A stretch of 64,000 nt of DNA from Ipomoea triloba (GCF_003576645.1 NC_044925.1:20817113-20881112); one strand, 5' to 3'; shown: positions 34,901-47,537, counted from the first letter of the stretch. The notes: generated by a model not told the origin, from the sequence alone. Numbers and translations are program-made.

Positions 34901-37111
34901 ACTCCCAAAACAGGCAAGCATGGCATGGGAATACTTATATGATTTATGCAACTTAGCACATTTTTATTTACTGATATCATCCTTTGGACAGATCTATAAT
35001 AGCACTATATCCAATTCTCATACAGAGATGTAGAACACATACACAAGCATTTAGTTTGTTTACATGGTTTCCACTGAAGCACAAATCCAGATAACATTTG
35101 TAAGTTGCATGGTGTATCATGGTTGAGACATTCAGTGGCAAAGTAATTTAGTGCTATATGTAGCCATGAAGGAATAATTATTAGCTCTCACATGATCTAT
35201 GTATTTCAATGTCATCAGAAAAAGTAAAGCAGCTCTCAAGCAGTTAGACTGCTTTGACAACCTTAAATATCAGGATTCACCAACCCCACGGTGTACTACT
35301 CTATTACACACATTTTAAACCCTTGCTTGAAAATGAATTGGCACATACAGAAGTAGGATTGAGAAATATCTGCCCTGATATGATCAGTGTTTTCATTATA
35401 ACTTTATCTAGAAAACTCCAATTCATGCCTGATTGGTTTGCAACAAGAATCATGTAGCTTCCCAACAAGTCATAACTTGTTATCAGATTCTTAGTATGTT
35501 GGGAGTTATAGAGCTCAAAAGCTTGAATTGGAAGTTGTCTTGGAAGTAGTACTTTCTAGTTTTTATCTTATGTATTCACTTCCCAAATTATGTTCCTTTG
35601 ACAACTGTGTTATTATTAGTATATAAATAGCTTGTACCTAAGGGGGGAAATGAGGCTTGATAATATATTTTGAGGACACTGATATCTCTCTCCTTCAATC
35701 TTGTGAAGTTGAACCTTTGGATTTTCTTTTGTTATTTATGAATCCCTTTTAAATCTCGCATATAATTATGAGACAGCAATTTACTAGTCAAAGATCAGCA
35801 TCAGATAGCAGATGACATGTACACAAGAACAATTTTTTTTATCTGACATCCTCTCCATTGATATCTTTAGTATCCATTATCCATACCCATTAGGAGTTTA
35901 AAACCAAGCTTCTACTTTGGTGTCCTTGTCACTGGATCCTAGGAAAATTCTCCACAATATCTCAATTCTGGCATAACTAGCTCACCAATCTAAAAAGTAT
36001 AAAATTTAACTAGTACTTTGAGACTAATACTAGTTAAACAGTTAAAGCACATAAATTTATACAAAGCATATTCAAAAACCACAAGAAAACATAAACTTGG
36101 AAATAATAACAATAAAAGACATCAGAATGGAAGATAAACAAAACTTTGCTCGCATAAAGTCAAGGATGAAAGTGTACCAGGAATCTTTGTCATGAGGAAA
36201 CTTGATTTCCTAAGAGCAGTTTTAATCTCCTTGGCATTACTTGATCGTAACAAATCCCTAAAATCCTCATACCTAAACAATGCTGGAATCCCAAAACACC
36301 CAACAAGCAATAGCAAACCGCGAGAATCCATTTTGCTAGCTTTCCCCAAGCCTCCTTCAGTGATCAGCCTCTTTCTCCATGCCACAGCTGCCTGCTCTGC
36401 TTCATCCTTCACAGCATTCTCAATCTCAATCCCTTGATCAATTTCCATCAACAAAAAACATTCAAGAATCAACACAGATGCCTCCCTAGCCGGGACCATG
36501 GGAGATTTCTTATCAGCAAAAGCCTTACTGCCCTGGAGAAAAAACCTTCCCGAACAGTCTAGCACGAGCCTCCCTGGATTGGGGGCAAGTTTCAATGCCT
36601 TAGGAACTTCTTCGCGCAGTTTACTGATTTCAGAGAGCTGCGAAACCATGTACTTCCGGAGCCCACGGCTGTTCATCGTTCGGCAGAGATGTTCGAGTTC
36701 CGAGCCACTAGGTTTCGGTTGATTTTCCTCAATGGGAACCGAATACGAAGCTTGATTCGCCGGAATAATCGGCAATTCCTCTTGATTAGGTTGTAGCAAT
36801 TGAGGTGTAACAATGGCCGGTCCCTGTTGCACTATGGAGTCGAGGGCTGTCATAATATAATTCATATGGCCCTGTAGCTCGTTACAGCAGCGTTGGAAGG
36901 CGGAGAGCGCCGTGGAGAGTCCACGGAGACCGGCGATTGTGTCAGCGGGGCACGAAGGAGGTTGCTCTGACTGTGATTGTGGATTGGATACAGAGCCTTC
37001 GAATTGGGCGGTTAGCGGTGGCAATTGTGATTTCTCGGCTTCTGACTCCACCTTTGGCTGAGGAGGAGGCGGAGAAGTAACGCCGGCCGCGGCGGTCGCC
37101 GGTTGCGCCAT
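31926..37111 (-). CDS. FRIGIDA-like protein (FRL3/FRL4 type), three exons
   Basis: Exons 37111-36178, 32994-32819 and 32717-31926 join in frame (934+176+792 nt) to give 633 residues. The junctions read KIP|EVIDWMVKSK and GSPASV|NESNKKRLYGLK. The first intron is 3,183 bp and the second 101 bp. The N-terminus is Pro/Gln/Ser-rich with a helical segment (60-95). The Frigida domain begins near residue 135 (SELEHLCRTMNSRGLRKYMV) and continues through FLQGSKAF, the GLLLLVGCFGIPALF block and AYTCGIEDQINPQKLLISFL into exon 3. A coiled-coil stretch (MIAGLEKEIAELNKKTTEKA) and a basic region follow. The Gly/Ala-rich C-terminus is variable. FRIGIDA family proteins are nuclear scaffolds; FRIGIDA itself promotes FLC expression. 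FRL3/FRL4 roles are less clear, so no specific function is assigned. Confidence 0.92.
32995..36177 (-). other. Long first intron of the FRIGIDA-like gene
   Basis: The donor CCTG|GTACAC and acceptor tttttttacag|AA keep the frame (P-E-V-I-D-W). The interior is AT-rich with no confident coding or RNA gene. ORFs at 34180-34440 and 35254-35457 have no recognisable similarity. Confidence 0.75.
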
Positions 37112-37870
37112 GAGAATTGAAGTGAAATTTGTGAAACCGACGGGGCGTTGCCCTATTTAATGAGGCCTCAGGCGTGAAGACGTTTGATAAGAATTAAGAA
37201 ACCAATTAACCAAACCCCAATTTGGTAAAATTTACATGGAAACATCTATAGGGTGTGTTTGGTTCCCACATGAGAATCATAATTAGAATCGAAATCAAAT
37301 ACTTGATAATGGTAATAGATTTTGGTGAAAGTATTTTACATATTTAATAGTAGAGTAAAATTGAAATGATTATTGATATTGATGTTTGGTTGTATATGAC
37401 CATATAATGGAATAAATATTTTAAAAATACAAAAATAAATGTAATTGATCATAATATAATAACATCCAAAGCAACAATATAAACAAAAAAATCGTGCGTA
37501 GCCCCCGGGGTACCCCTCCCTTTCTGATGTAAAAAAAAATATTTTGACAATGACACTAAATAAACAAGTCAAATCGGTCCATTTTCAATAAATAAAAAAT
37601 ATTTGTTTTGAAAAATAAAATAAAAAATGACAAAGTGTCAAATTGGTCTCCTAAGTCAGGTGGATAGTGAAATTAGCCCCCTAACCGAATTTGACCTGAT
37701 AAACAAGTAAATTTGGACTTAATTGAACAATTTTACCAATTTAGGGAGCTTGAATGAAGTTTTTTTCAGTTAGAATGCCTAATTACACTACCCACCCGAC
37801 ATAGGGGACCAATTTGACACTTTTTTCCTATTAAATTAACCCACATAATTCTTTAAAAGAGGTAATCTTA
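37112..37870. other. Promoter side of the FRIGIDA-like gene and intergenic DNA
   Basis: The first ~50 bp are the probable 5' leader. At 37252-37335 a phrase gggtgtgtttggttcccaca..taatggtaatagattttggtgaaag resembles 47008-47065, a shared dispersed repeat. No other gene. Confidence 0.45.
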
Positions 37871-37871
37871 T

Positions 37872-38035
37872 TTGTATTAATTAATTTAACTAATACCTCT
37901 AGATTTAATACCATTTAACATAAATCTAAACGGAGGCCTATTTGTGATTAAAAAAAAAAATTGAAAGTCAAGGTACATGTTTTGGCCGAATTGAAAGTCA
38001 AGTACTACCAGAAGACCATTTGTGGTATTAACTCC
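37872..38035. mobile_element. Remnant of the MULE-MITE family found at 10597
   Basis: acctctagatttaataccat, ..gaggcctatttgtgattaa, ..gaattgaaagtcaagtacta and gaccatttgtggtattaact follow the right arm of the 10597-11438 element in the same order. Only this arm is present, with a small deletion. Confidence 0.65.
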
Positions 38036-38094
38036 AATTAAATCTATCAATTTGTGATTTTAGGTCCAAGAATCTGTTAAATACCAGTAATAAC

Positions 38095-38808
38095 AACTAA
38101 CGGGTGAGTGTCTTAGCAAGTTTGTGATGTTATGTTGGGGACTTTGGTGCAGTAGGAATGACTGTGTGTGGAAAGGGGCTAATTTTTACAACCGCGCATT
38201 TGTGGTGCATGCAGCGTTATCATTTTGGAGAAATTGGAAGCAGGTCAATGAGTTGAGCGATACATACATACTGCCTAGTAATGTGGTGGATCAATGGAAA
38301 CCTCCAATCCATGGTCGGTTGAAGTTGAATACGAATGTGGCATTAGATGGATCCAGCTCGGTAATGGGACTTGGTTGGATTATTAAAGATGATGCTGGAC
38401 GATTTATTGCTGCAAAGTCTGAGTCCATTGTTGGGGTCTTCAATGTTAAAGAAGCCGAGGCAGTAAGCATACGTGAAGCACTTAGTTGGTTGAAGGGGTT
38501 GGGCTACGGTGATGTGGACGTTGAAACTAATTCCCAACTCGTATTTCATGCATTATCTTCTGATTCGTTTAGTTCCTCGTTTTGTCTTATTATTGATGAT
38601 ATCAAAGAAACTACTTCTCAGATTCATGATGTAGTCTTTTAATTTGTTAGGCGATCTGCGAATCGTGCTGCCCATGAGCTTGCTAAGGGAGCCGTTTCTG
38701 AGTCCGGTTGCGGGGAGTGGTTGGACTCTCCTCCTTTCTTCATTTTGATTTCTGATTTAATGCATTAAGTTTTTATCCTTAAAAAAAATAAAAATAAATA
38801 AAAAAAAG
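38095..38808 (+). pseudogene. LINE-type RNase H (RVT_3) 3' fragment
   Basis: The reading frame 38124-38642 encodes a plant LINE RNase H domain: WKPPIHGRLKLNTNVALDGS, GLGWIIKDDAGRF, EAEAVSIREALSWLKGLGYG and DVDVETNSQLV. The usual first-Asp region is altered (NTNVALDG). A stop at 38640-38642 interrupts it, but the frame continues FVRRSANRAAHELAKGAVSE to about 38768. An A-rich tail (38779-38808) ends it. It is a truncated insertion, probably non-functional, although the 172-residue ORF is open. Confidence 0.75.
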
Positions 38809-40089
38809 TAAGATCACACATGGCAATTGACTTGACAATTTTAAAAATAAATAATAATAAAATATTAATTTAAAAAAATGATAGCTATGACCAATGACTA
38901 TGGCTGCCATTTAACCTTTTTTTTTTATAAATAAATTATTGCCCCCTTCTTCGTCGGAGACTGACAAAGAAGGAGGATTCTTCTTCCCTTCTTCCCTCCT
39001 TCGTCTCCATTGGAGGCGAAGAATGAGGGAAGAACAAGATGACAACCATGGACGTCGGTCATGATTGTCATTTAATATTTTTTTAAAATAAATTATCACA
39101 CGACACTTTTTTTTCTCCTTCGTTTGAAGGAGGCAAGAAGAAAATGGCATGTCATGGTTGTCATCTTTTTTAATTTAATATTAATATTTTATTATTATTT
39201 GTTTTTATAAAATGTCAAATCAGCTGTCAGATATGATTTTACATGCTATTACTAGTAATTAATTGATCATTTGATAGGTCAAAATTGTCTTACCAAGTAA
39301 ACAAAGAAAATTTTTTTTTTTATGAAAAATAAAATACCAATGTTTGGCAAAGAAAACTCTTTCCTAGGAATGTTTGGCAAAGAAAACATCTTTTTTAATT
39401 CCTTTGAAAAATGAATTCCATGAACTAAACAAGAAAAAAAAAAACATTTTCCTCAAATTTTAGGAAGCTGACTTCCTTGAAAAATCAAACATGCTCTAAG
39501 GGTCCATTTAAAAACTCAAAAAATGACTTCCATACATTATTTTCGAATTTCCAGTGTTTCAAAATTATTGAAAAATAAAGTTAGCGAAATATATTTATTT
39601 CAGAAAGATAAAAAATGACTCATTTGGATGAAAAATGTTTTTGAGATTTTTACTCAAGATATTTTTAATATTCTTATCTCACGTTCAGTTCTCATCGTGT
39701 CAAATGAGCGAGTTGGTCCTCTATATTATTACTAGTTATAATGCGCGCATTGCAATATCAAATTTATGCCCAACACGAAAATTATGAGTATTGTTGCAAT
39801 AGAGAAGTAGTAAAAATGAGTATTGTTGTAAATAATTATAATAGAAAATAAAAATAATGTCTTAACAATTTTTCTATTAAAATAAATTAAGTCTTCTTAA
39901 TATGATATTGATGAGTCAGTAAAACTTATTATATATATTATGCATGTATGCCATAATAATAATAATAATAATGATGATACTTTTTTATAGACACATTTTT
40001 TTGTCAAACTACATCCCATTCCAAAATACATTCTAAAATTTTGAGGCAATTAAAAGCCTACTTGAAAGAGTCAACAGTACTTTAAAAAA
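38809..40089. other. Intergenic DNA with a possible minus-strand Helitron end
   Basis: 38940-39140 contains paired gaagaaggagga/tcctccttcttc-type blocks. At 39731-39760, actagttataatgcgcgcat read on the minus strand resembles a Helitron 3' end: a self-complementary aatgcgcgcatt, then CTAG|T. No matching 5' end is seen. No gene supported. Confidence 0.35.
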
Positions 40090-40173
40090 AAAAATTTGCT
40101 TGTGGTCTAGTGGCACTCGGTTGCACTCTCATATGAAAAGGGAGTGGATTTGAGCCTTAGTGAAGGCCATATT
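40090..40173 (+). mobile_element. SINE fragment of the 14347 family, abutting the LINE
   Basis: Box A TGGTCTAGTGG (40103-40113) and a weak box B ggatttgagcc (about 40146-40156) match the SINE at 14347. Its right end coincides with the LINE target site. The sequence on the other side of the LINE does not match the SINE tail, so this copy is truncated or diverged. Confidence 0.6.
40156..40173. repeat. LINE target-site duplication, left copy
   Basis: cttagtgaaggccatatt (18 bp) is identical to 46425-46442 and directly follows the LINE poly(A) end on the minus strand. Confidence 0.9.
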
Positions 40174-40221
40174 TTCTTTTTTTTTTGATAAAGGAAGAGG
40201 GAAAAATCCCGGGGAGAAAAA

Positions 40222-43200
40222 CTACAAAGGAACTATCTCCCGATGAACGGGGAGCCGCCTATAAAAACCAGCCCCAACATGATCTTCGAACAACAGTACC
40301 CTCAGATCACTTGGAGCTTCCACGAGCTGGTGAAGGCCAATAGGTTGGCTTAGGGCCTTCTTAGCAAGATAATCCGCTATACGATTCTGTTCCCTGTAAA
40401 CATGAATAAAAACGATCTGCTCAAACCTACTCGCTTCTGTGCGGCACCGGTGCACAATATTGGCAATATTGCCATGACCCCGAAGAGTGTTCTGTAGTAG
40501 CTCGATCAGGTGTTGAGAGTCGCATTCCACAGCTAGTCGGCGAACTCTCAACCTTGACGCCATGAGCAAACCTTGCAGAATTCCCCAAGCTTCAGCCACA
40601 ATTGGAGAGCAACAACCAATCTTGTATTGAAAACCGTCAATCCAATTCCCAGCATGATCCCGCAAAACACCCCCACAGCCAGCCATCCCCGTAGTTGTCG
40701 AGCAACTTCCGTCAACATTCAACTTATGCCATCCAAGCTGAGGTTTCGACCAAGACAAGAGAGCCATAGACACTAGGAGCTGCTGCGACGTCGGATGAAC
40801 ATGTTTGGCAAACGCGGCCGCCATCTCCGCCTCCTTCTGGGTAATCCACAACAGCTTCTGATCGAGAGTAAGTCTACATCCACTAAAAAGGGCCTCATTG
40901 CGCCACTTCCAAATCCACCAGAGCCGGACAGCGAAAAGGGGAGGCCAACCGGTTGGGAGGCCAAGTGAAGTATCACCCCTTACATTCACCCGTAGCCACA
41001 TGTCCCAGTCGAGGCGATCAAGCTTAACAAGAACACGAGGATGCAAACTTGCGCTCCAAATGTCCTTCACCGCCGGACAACAGCGAAACAGGTGGTCCCT
41101 GTCTTCCCGCTCACCTGCACAAAACGCACAAAAAACATTAGACGTGAGATGTCGCCGTGCGCGCTCAACATTAGTCATAACACAGTTGTGCTTAAGCAGC
41201 CACATAAAGAAACAAATCCGATAAGGCACTTTGATCTTCCAAATACGCAACCAATCCTCGGCCACCCCTAGCTGGGTCGAAGGAATAATATTAGCATATG
41301 TAGAAGCCACCGAGAAATTCCCATCTGGTTCAAATAACCACCTGACACCGTCACCCTCGGAAGTATCCATAATTAACGTGTACGCTGCCAGCTTCTCCAG
41401 AATTGTCAAGGGGAGAAGATTTTGGAGATATTCCCATTTCCAACCTCTACCTTCTTCCCAGTACTCATCAACCGTAGCATACAGGGTTGGAAGGCTAAGA
41501 GGAACGCTAAGGAGCTGTTGTAGCGGGTATGGAGCAATCCATCTATCCATCCAAAAACGAGTGGTTCGCCCGTTCACAACAGCCTTACAAGTACCTGCTT
41601 CAAGATACGGTGTCGCCGCAATAAGTCCTTTCTAAACATTTGACGATGACGCAGAGCGACCGTTCTTATATTTACCAGTTAAGATCCGGGACCAAAGAGC
41701 ATCATTTTCATGATGTAGATGCCACCCCAATTTGACCATGAACGCTAAGTTCAGCTCCTGGAGCTTACGAATACCAAGACCACCAGTCACCTTAGGGCTA
41801 GCTACCGTATCCCATTTAACGAGATGCAGCCTGTAATTGGGGTTCTTAGGGCTGTCATTGCCCCAAATAAAACGACGCATGGTTTTCTCAATCGATAGGC
41901 AGATGCCTTTTGGTAAAACTGTTGTTTGCATCGTGTACGACGGAATAGCATTGAGCACAGATTGAGCAAGCGTTACACGACCTGCCATAGAGAGAGTTTT
42001 TGCACGTCATCCATCCAGGCGATTATTGATTCTGTTCAACAAAGCAGCGTAGGATTTGCAAGTCACTCTCCCATGGATGGATGGCACCCCGAGATACTTA
42101 CCAAGATCAGTCGTCATTTCGAAATTGAACCGGTTAGAAACCTCCCTGGCAAGATCAGGGTCCGTATTTTTTGAGAATAAAATCTAGGACTTAGCATAGC
42201 TAACTCTCTGTCCCGAAACCTCACAAAAGCGAGATAGGCAGTCTTGGATAACAGCAACCTGCTCAATAGAAGCCTCGGCAAACAAAACCATGTCGTCCGC
42301 AAAGTAGAGGTGTGATAGAATAGGACAATCCAGCGCTAATTGTACTCCCTTCCACTCTCCCGAGTTGGTGCGAAGAGTAATCATCTGACTAAGTTTCTCC
42401 ATACCCAAAACAAAAATAGCTGGCGACATTGGATCACCTTGACGGATGCCCCTCGCGGGGCGGAGTTGAGGCAATCTTTCGCCATTCCAGTTGACAGATA
42501 GACGAGAGGATCGAATGCAATTCATAATGATCCTAACCTAGGTCGGATTAAAACCAATTTCCTTAAGAACGGTATCTACAAAATCCCAAGATAGGCGATC
42601 ATAGGCCTTCTCAAAGTCCAGCTTAATTGCCATGATGCCTGATGAACCTCTCTTAGTTCGCATGGTATGCATTACCTCCTGGTAAACTATAATATTATCT
42701 GATATTTGTCTACCGGGGACAAAAGAGCTTTGAAAAGGGCCGACCAGAATTGGGAGGATACGCTTTAACCAATTCGTAATGGTCTTGGTAATCACCTTAC
42801 AGCTCACGTTGCAAAGACTAATCGGCCGAAATTGTTTTATGGTTTCTGGAGTATCAACCTTGGGATGAGGGTAAGAATAGTGTCGTTTACACCCTCAGGT
42901 AAAACCCCCGTGTGGATAGCACTCTTGACAAAGTCGCACAAGCTGACCCCTACTACATCCCACATCCGCGGGAAGAAAGCGGCATGTAGGCCATCCAACC
43001 CCGGAGCTTTAAACGGAGCTATATCAAAAAGAGCACAATGAACCTCAGCCGGAGTGATGTCCTGGTTAAAAATACCCCAGTCGTCATCCGAAATAATTGG
43101 GAACGTGCCTTCCAACACAATCCCCCGCCTAGCGTCTCTATCTTATGAAAAAAGATTAGCATAAAAATCCCATACATGAGCTTTAAGATTGGCAGGGTCC

Positions 43201-44348
43201 GTAATCCACTCCCCATTATCGAGTCTAAGACTCGAAATAGAATTTCGAGATTTCCGGATTGCAGCAGCTAAATGGTAATACTTTGTATTTCGATCCCCGG
43301 AAAGGATCCAGTCCTCACGAGAGCGCTGATACCACAATAATTCTTCTTGATGAAGGATCGTCTGATATTCCTCGATAAGTTTCTGTTCCAGCCTGACAAT
43401 CCCTCTATGTGGATTAGTCGAATACCGTCGCTGCACCCCCTCTAGTCTTGCAAGGACAATTTTCTTACGATGAAAAATATTGCCGAACACGGTCCTATTC
43501 CAATCAGATAGAGCAACCGTAACGCTGGGGATGTTATCCATGAAATGCAAGTTTGAACACCATGAGTTGCGCACAACCTCCACCACCCGCTGGTCAGTCA
43601 ACCAGGCAGCCTGGAAGCGAAAAGGTGCCCCAGTCGTACGTAGCTCCGTCGCCACAGTCCGAACGAGAATGGGGGCATGGTCGGATGACACTTGGGGAAG
43701 ATGCGTGACTGTAGCCTCCGGAAAACGGTGCCTCCAAGAGATGTTACACATAGCTCGGTCAAGTCTCGCCCCCTTTATAAGGTCCGACTGATTGGATTTA
43801 ATCCACGTAAGCTTTGGACTACTAAAACCCAAATCAACGAGTCCCTCAGAATGTATCCAATCAGTAAATTCAGAACTTCGCTACGACGAAAAAGCAGAAT
43901 AATTAGAAGTTTCGTCTTGATTGACAACAACATTGAAATCCCCTGCAACCAACAAAGAGCCCGAAAGACCCCTCTTTGTCATAACTAATTCATTCCAAAG
44001 CCGACGGCGAAGGTGGTGAGTTGGACTGCCATAGACCACCGCAAAGTACCAACTCGCTTGGGAACCCACACTAACCTGCAGTATAACAAACTGTGGGTGA
44101 GTAGAAGTGACCACTACATTAATAGAGTCGTTCCAGAAAATCCAGATTCCCCCACTAAAACCCACCGCCTCCACACGAACCCAGTCCGAGAAACCCAGTT
44201 TTGAGCAAATAGCATTTGCCTGGGAGCCTGAGACTTTTGGTTCGACGAGACCAAGAATGGTAGGTTTATGGGTTTGAATAAGATTTGAAAGGACGCGGTG
44301 GAAAACTCTACCACCCGCGCCTTGGTAGTTCCATACAATACACTTCAT
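40222..44348 (-). pseudogene. LINE ORF2: endonuclease, reverse transcriptase, RNase H
   Basis: The ATG at 44348 starts MKCIVWNYQGAGGRVFHRVL, the APE-type endonuclease N-terminus. Endonuclease features include LVEPKVSG, VAGDFNVVVN and SSDHAPILV. RT features include SSFVPGRQISDNI, KLDFEKAYDRLSWDFV, GIRQGDPMSP and YFADDMVLF (catalytic ADD at about 42295). A zinc-binding segment (CAFCAGEREDRDHLFRCCPA) follows, then RNase H (LNVDGSCSTTTG, ECDSQHLIEL, YREQNRIADYLAKKAL). Full frame about 1,375 codons. Six in-frame stops (about 43880, 43143, 42538, 42184, 42002, 41632) and one single-base frameshift near 42860 break it. Several stops replace tryptophan (TGG to TAG or TGA), as expected from G-to-A decay after silencing. 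Confidence 0.92.
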
Positions 44349-44394
44349 GGAAACAGAAAACACAAGAGAACAAGAAAAAAAAACACAAGAAAAC

Positions 44395-46294
44395 TCAAGT
44401 AGGGGTGGCAGCAGCATCGGCCACCCGCTGAGCATCATCGCTGTTATCCTCAATATCCATCACCACATCACCCTCATGGTCCAGACCCTCCGGCGGATCC
44501 CTGTGGTGTTCCGGAGAGGGACAAATACTGCCGGACTCAGCAGCACCTGATGGTTCCCCCGTACACACTCTTGTTGACTCAATTAAACCACCCCCATTCG
44601 CGCCTCTAACAACCACGTGCTCATCCTCCTCTACTGCTCTCCTTGGATGTGCCCCTCTAAACGTCGTTCCCCTGGTAGGAGTAGATTCACGAACCGAGTT
44701 TGGGACAGCATTAGAATCATTTGCTATTTGTTTTTCGTTCACAATAACATTAACCCGGCGGGACTTCCCACCCATATATAGTAGGTGCGTTCAGAACAGG
44801 ACCCTTTATCACCTGCCAGAGTGTCCATAGGTTGATTATTCTGCTCAGATAAGCCCTGGCGATCAGCGACTACCTCATCTGGTACAACATCAGCAGACTC
44901 TTCATCAAGGTGAACAAACCGTGATCCCGAAGCCCTCTGAGCGGTCCTAGCAGCTGCCGGTTGGGCACGTTGATTCAGTCGTTCATCCTGCCGCCCTTGA
45001 CCCCCCGATCCTCCTGGCGTTCGTCTATCTTTGCGCGTTACAATCATCCAAGAGCCATAAGGGGCAGTGTGATACCTAGGCAAGTTGCGCTGCTCCTGAC
45101 CACCACGAGTCAGGGAGGTGCGAGCATGTTCATGATCGGTCACCTGTTCCTCCGAAGCCACCACAGTATCATTAGCAGGAATAGGGGTAACTGAACAAGC
45201 TTCCCGCCTATGCCCGTATAGCCCACATGTGAAGCATACGAGGTGCATACCCTCATATGCCACCTGCCACACCTTCTCTTCCAAGGTGAACCGAGAGATC
45301 AAAGGTTTTGTGAGATCTATTTCGACACACACCCGAGCAAATTTTCCACGCGAGACTAGACTTGTGGTATGATCAACCTGCACAGTACGCCCGAGTTTAT
45401 TCCCAATCTTGCGAAGAGTTAGAAGGTTATAGTATTCCACCGAGAGATTTGGGAATCTGACCCACACTAGTACCTTTTTCGTCGTGTCCGTCATTGGATC
45501 AAAATTGGGAACCCATTGTTTGACAATCAAGTAAGTGATCTAGGACCATCCAAGGACCCTCGAACATAGCAAACTCAAGATCCTCAACCGATCCAAACTT
45601 GACTAAAAAAATAGTCATTTTCTAGGGCGATTAATTCCATCCTGCACTTTGGTTTCCACATAGCACTCAAACGCCGAAGCAGATAGGCATAGCCCACCTT
45701 TCTTCCCATAACCTTACTAATTAGAGACTTCCGCCAAGGCTCCCTAATTCGTTCTTTCTCTTGATCCGTAAGACGAATAGTAGGGCAGGTAGGATCATCA
45801 TCCTCCTCACTAGGATCAGGCGCATCGTCCTCACCCAAAGTTTCGGACTCGCTAGCGTTAGCAATCAAGAAAGGGGCCGTATTCGATCCTGAACCCACCA
45901 CAGAATCAAGATAAGTTCGGTTCTGAACCGTAGTTCCTCCCATAGGGAGATCTTGAACCGAAACCTCAAACAGTCCCTCCCCGGGGGGAATCGCACCCTC
46001 CGACGCGCTCAAGTCAGTCGAATCCATCTGAGTTTTCGGGACGACAACGTCAGCATTAACATCGGTCGTTTCAGCATTCATCGCAACATCAGGCGATTGG
46101 GGTTCCGGGAGACAATCTGCCGAAGCCTGCGCTGGATCACCCAGTGCAGAGTTCAACGATGAGTCCATAGTGATATCCATCGCCTTTAGGCCAGGATCTC
46201 CAACATTGACCTTCGTTTTCTTCGTGCTTCGTTCCAAAAGATCTTGATCCTCATCGGAGCGTTGAGAGGAAAGGATTTTCCCGTTATCAGTCAT
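44395..46294 (-). pseudogene. LINE ORF1: DUF4283/zinc-knuckle nucleic-acid-binding protein
   Basis: Starts MTDNGKILSSQRSDEDQDLL with an acidic, Ser/Asp-rich N-terminus. The DUF4283-like region begins near TDQEKERIREPWRKSLISKV and continues as VEDLEFAMFEGPWMVLDHY in another frame. A CCHC knuckle, CFTCGLYGHRREAC, lies at about 45190-45235. The C-terminus is Arg/Gln-rich and ends 47 bases before the ORF2 ATG. Frameshifts occur near the T-run at about 45610, near 45535 and near 44780. In intact elements ORF1 coats the RNA; this copy cannot. Confidence 0.85.
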
Positions 46295-46424
46295 CGGAGC
46301 GTTAGATCCCTCTTATGTCTAGATTCAAGTGTATATGGGATGTTAATTTTAGTATTGAAACTTAGTTTTTTTGCAATTGAATTGGTTGGAAATCATCAAC
46401 TACTAGTCTGCAACAAACATTCTT

Positions 46425-46442
46425 CTTAGTGAAGGCCATATT
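46425..46442. repeat. LINE target-site duplication, right copy
   Basis: Identical 18 bp to 40156-40173. Confidence 0.9.
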
Positions 46443-47537
46443 GATTCTTTGCTTGCACAAAACGAAAACATTTACAAACTGCGTTTAAGATAAAATCTCT
46501 TGGAAATAAAGAAACGCTATCCTCTCAAAAATTTCATGCATCATACCAACGTATTACCTTCCATCTTCCTTTACCTAGTTGTTTTCCATCATATCATTAT
46601 ATTGCTATAGGAAACACCATTGCCTACCATCATCTAACGTACTCTTTTATTCAACTCTTACAAAAAATTCACCACCAATGTCTCTACCTTGAACCTTTCG
46701 TTGCCTCCAAACTATCATCCTCCTCAGTTCTACAAGAGAAAAGTTCCATTCTATGATGAAACAATCAAAGAAATAAAAGGACCAAACCATTTTCAATTCC
46801 TATCATCAGAGTCTGGAAAGGGGATATATTGAGCTAGCTATATTTTCCCAACACACAGTCACACATTATTAAAATTAGCAATCTTGTAATACTATTTTCC
46901 AACAATATATTACTATAACAGGTGAAATTTTGAGTTGAACAAACTAAACCATCAAATCCAATATATTCAACCTAAAACAACTCAAACTCAAATAAAAATA
47001 CTAAGGGTGTGTATGATTCGCACATGGGAATCAAATATTTAGTAACGGCAATGAATTTTGGTGAAAGAAAAGAGTAAAATCAAATTATAAAGACAACCAA
47101 ACCATAAGCCATGGCATGTCCATTTGTCACCCTAATCTTATATGGCTTTATCAATTTATTTGGTTTTAATTACTATCTCAATATGGCAATCATCGCTCAC
47201 ATTTTGGTTTGTTGAAATCTTTACACTTGTAGGCATTGCTTGCAAATAGACTGTTGGGCTTTCTCTTTCCCTCTTGTCACATAACAGTTATGCACCAAAC
47301 AGCAAGACCAGGTAAAGAGTATACTGGAAACAATGAATAGCATAAAACAAGTAAAACCATCGTGCTCCTTTCAGCATTCCACTAAACACCATCGGAAAGT
47401 TTGGCCTAAGAATTCATGTTTTAAGTAAGTTTTTGATATCTACATTCACTCTACAAGAACAACACATCAAGATCCCTTCAACATGTAGTGTATTTCCCCA
47501 ACCAACAAAGCCTACATATTTCGTTCAATCTCTGGAT
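46443..47537. other. Intergenic DNA downstream of the COA5-like gene
   Basis: No coding gene seen. 47008-47065 (gggtgtgtatgattcgcaca..ggcaatgaattttggtgaaag) is a dispersed repeat related to 37252-37335. The 3'UTR of the COA5-like gene runs leftward from 47538. Confidence 0.4.

Larger units (their letters stand above)
40174..46424 (-). mobile_element. Full-length LINE (non-LTR retrotransposon), inactivated
   Basis: A 6.25-kb insertion bounded by perfect 18-bp direct repeats. On the minus strand the order is: a 5' leader (46424-46295); ORF1 with a zinc knuckle; ORF2 with AP endonuclease, reverse transcriptase, zinc-binding and RNase H domains; a short 3' end; and poly(A) at about 40176-40189. 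This is the complete layout of plant L1-type elements. Point stops and frameshifts disable both ORFs, so it is a dead copy. Because it is full length with an exact duplication, it could be a useful family reference. Confidence 0.93.
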
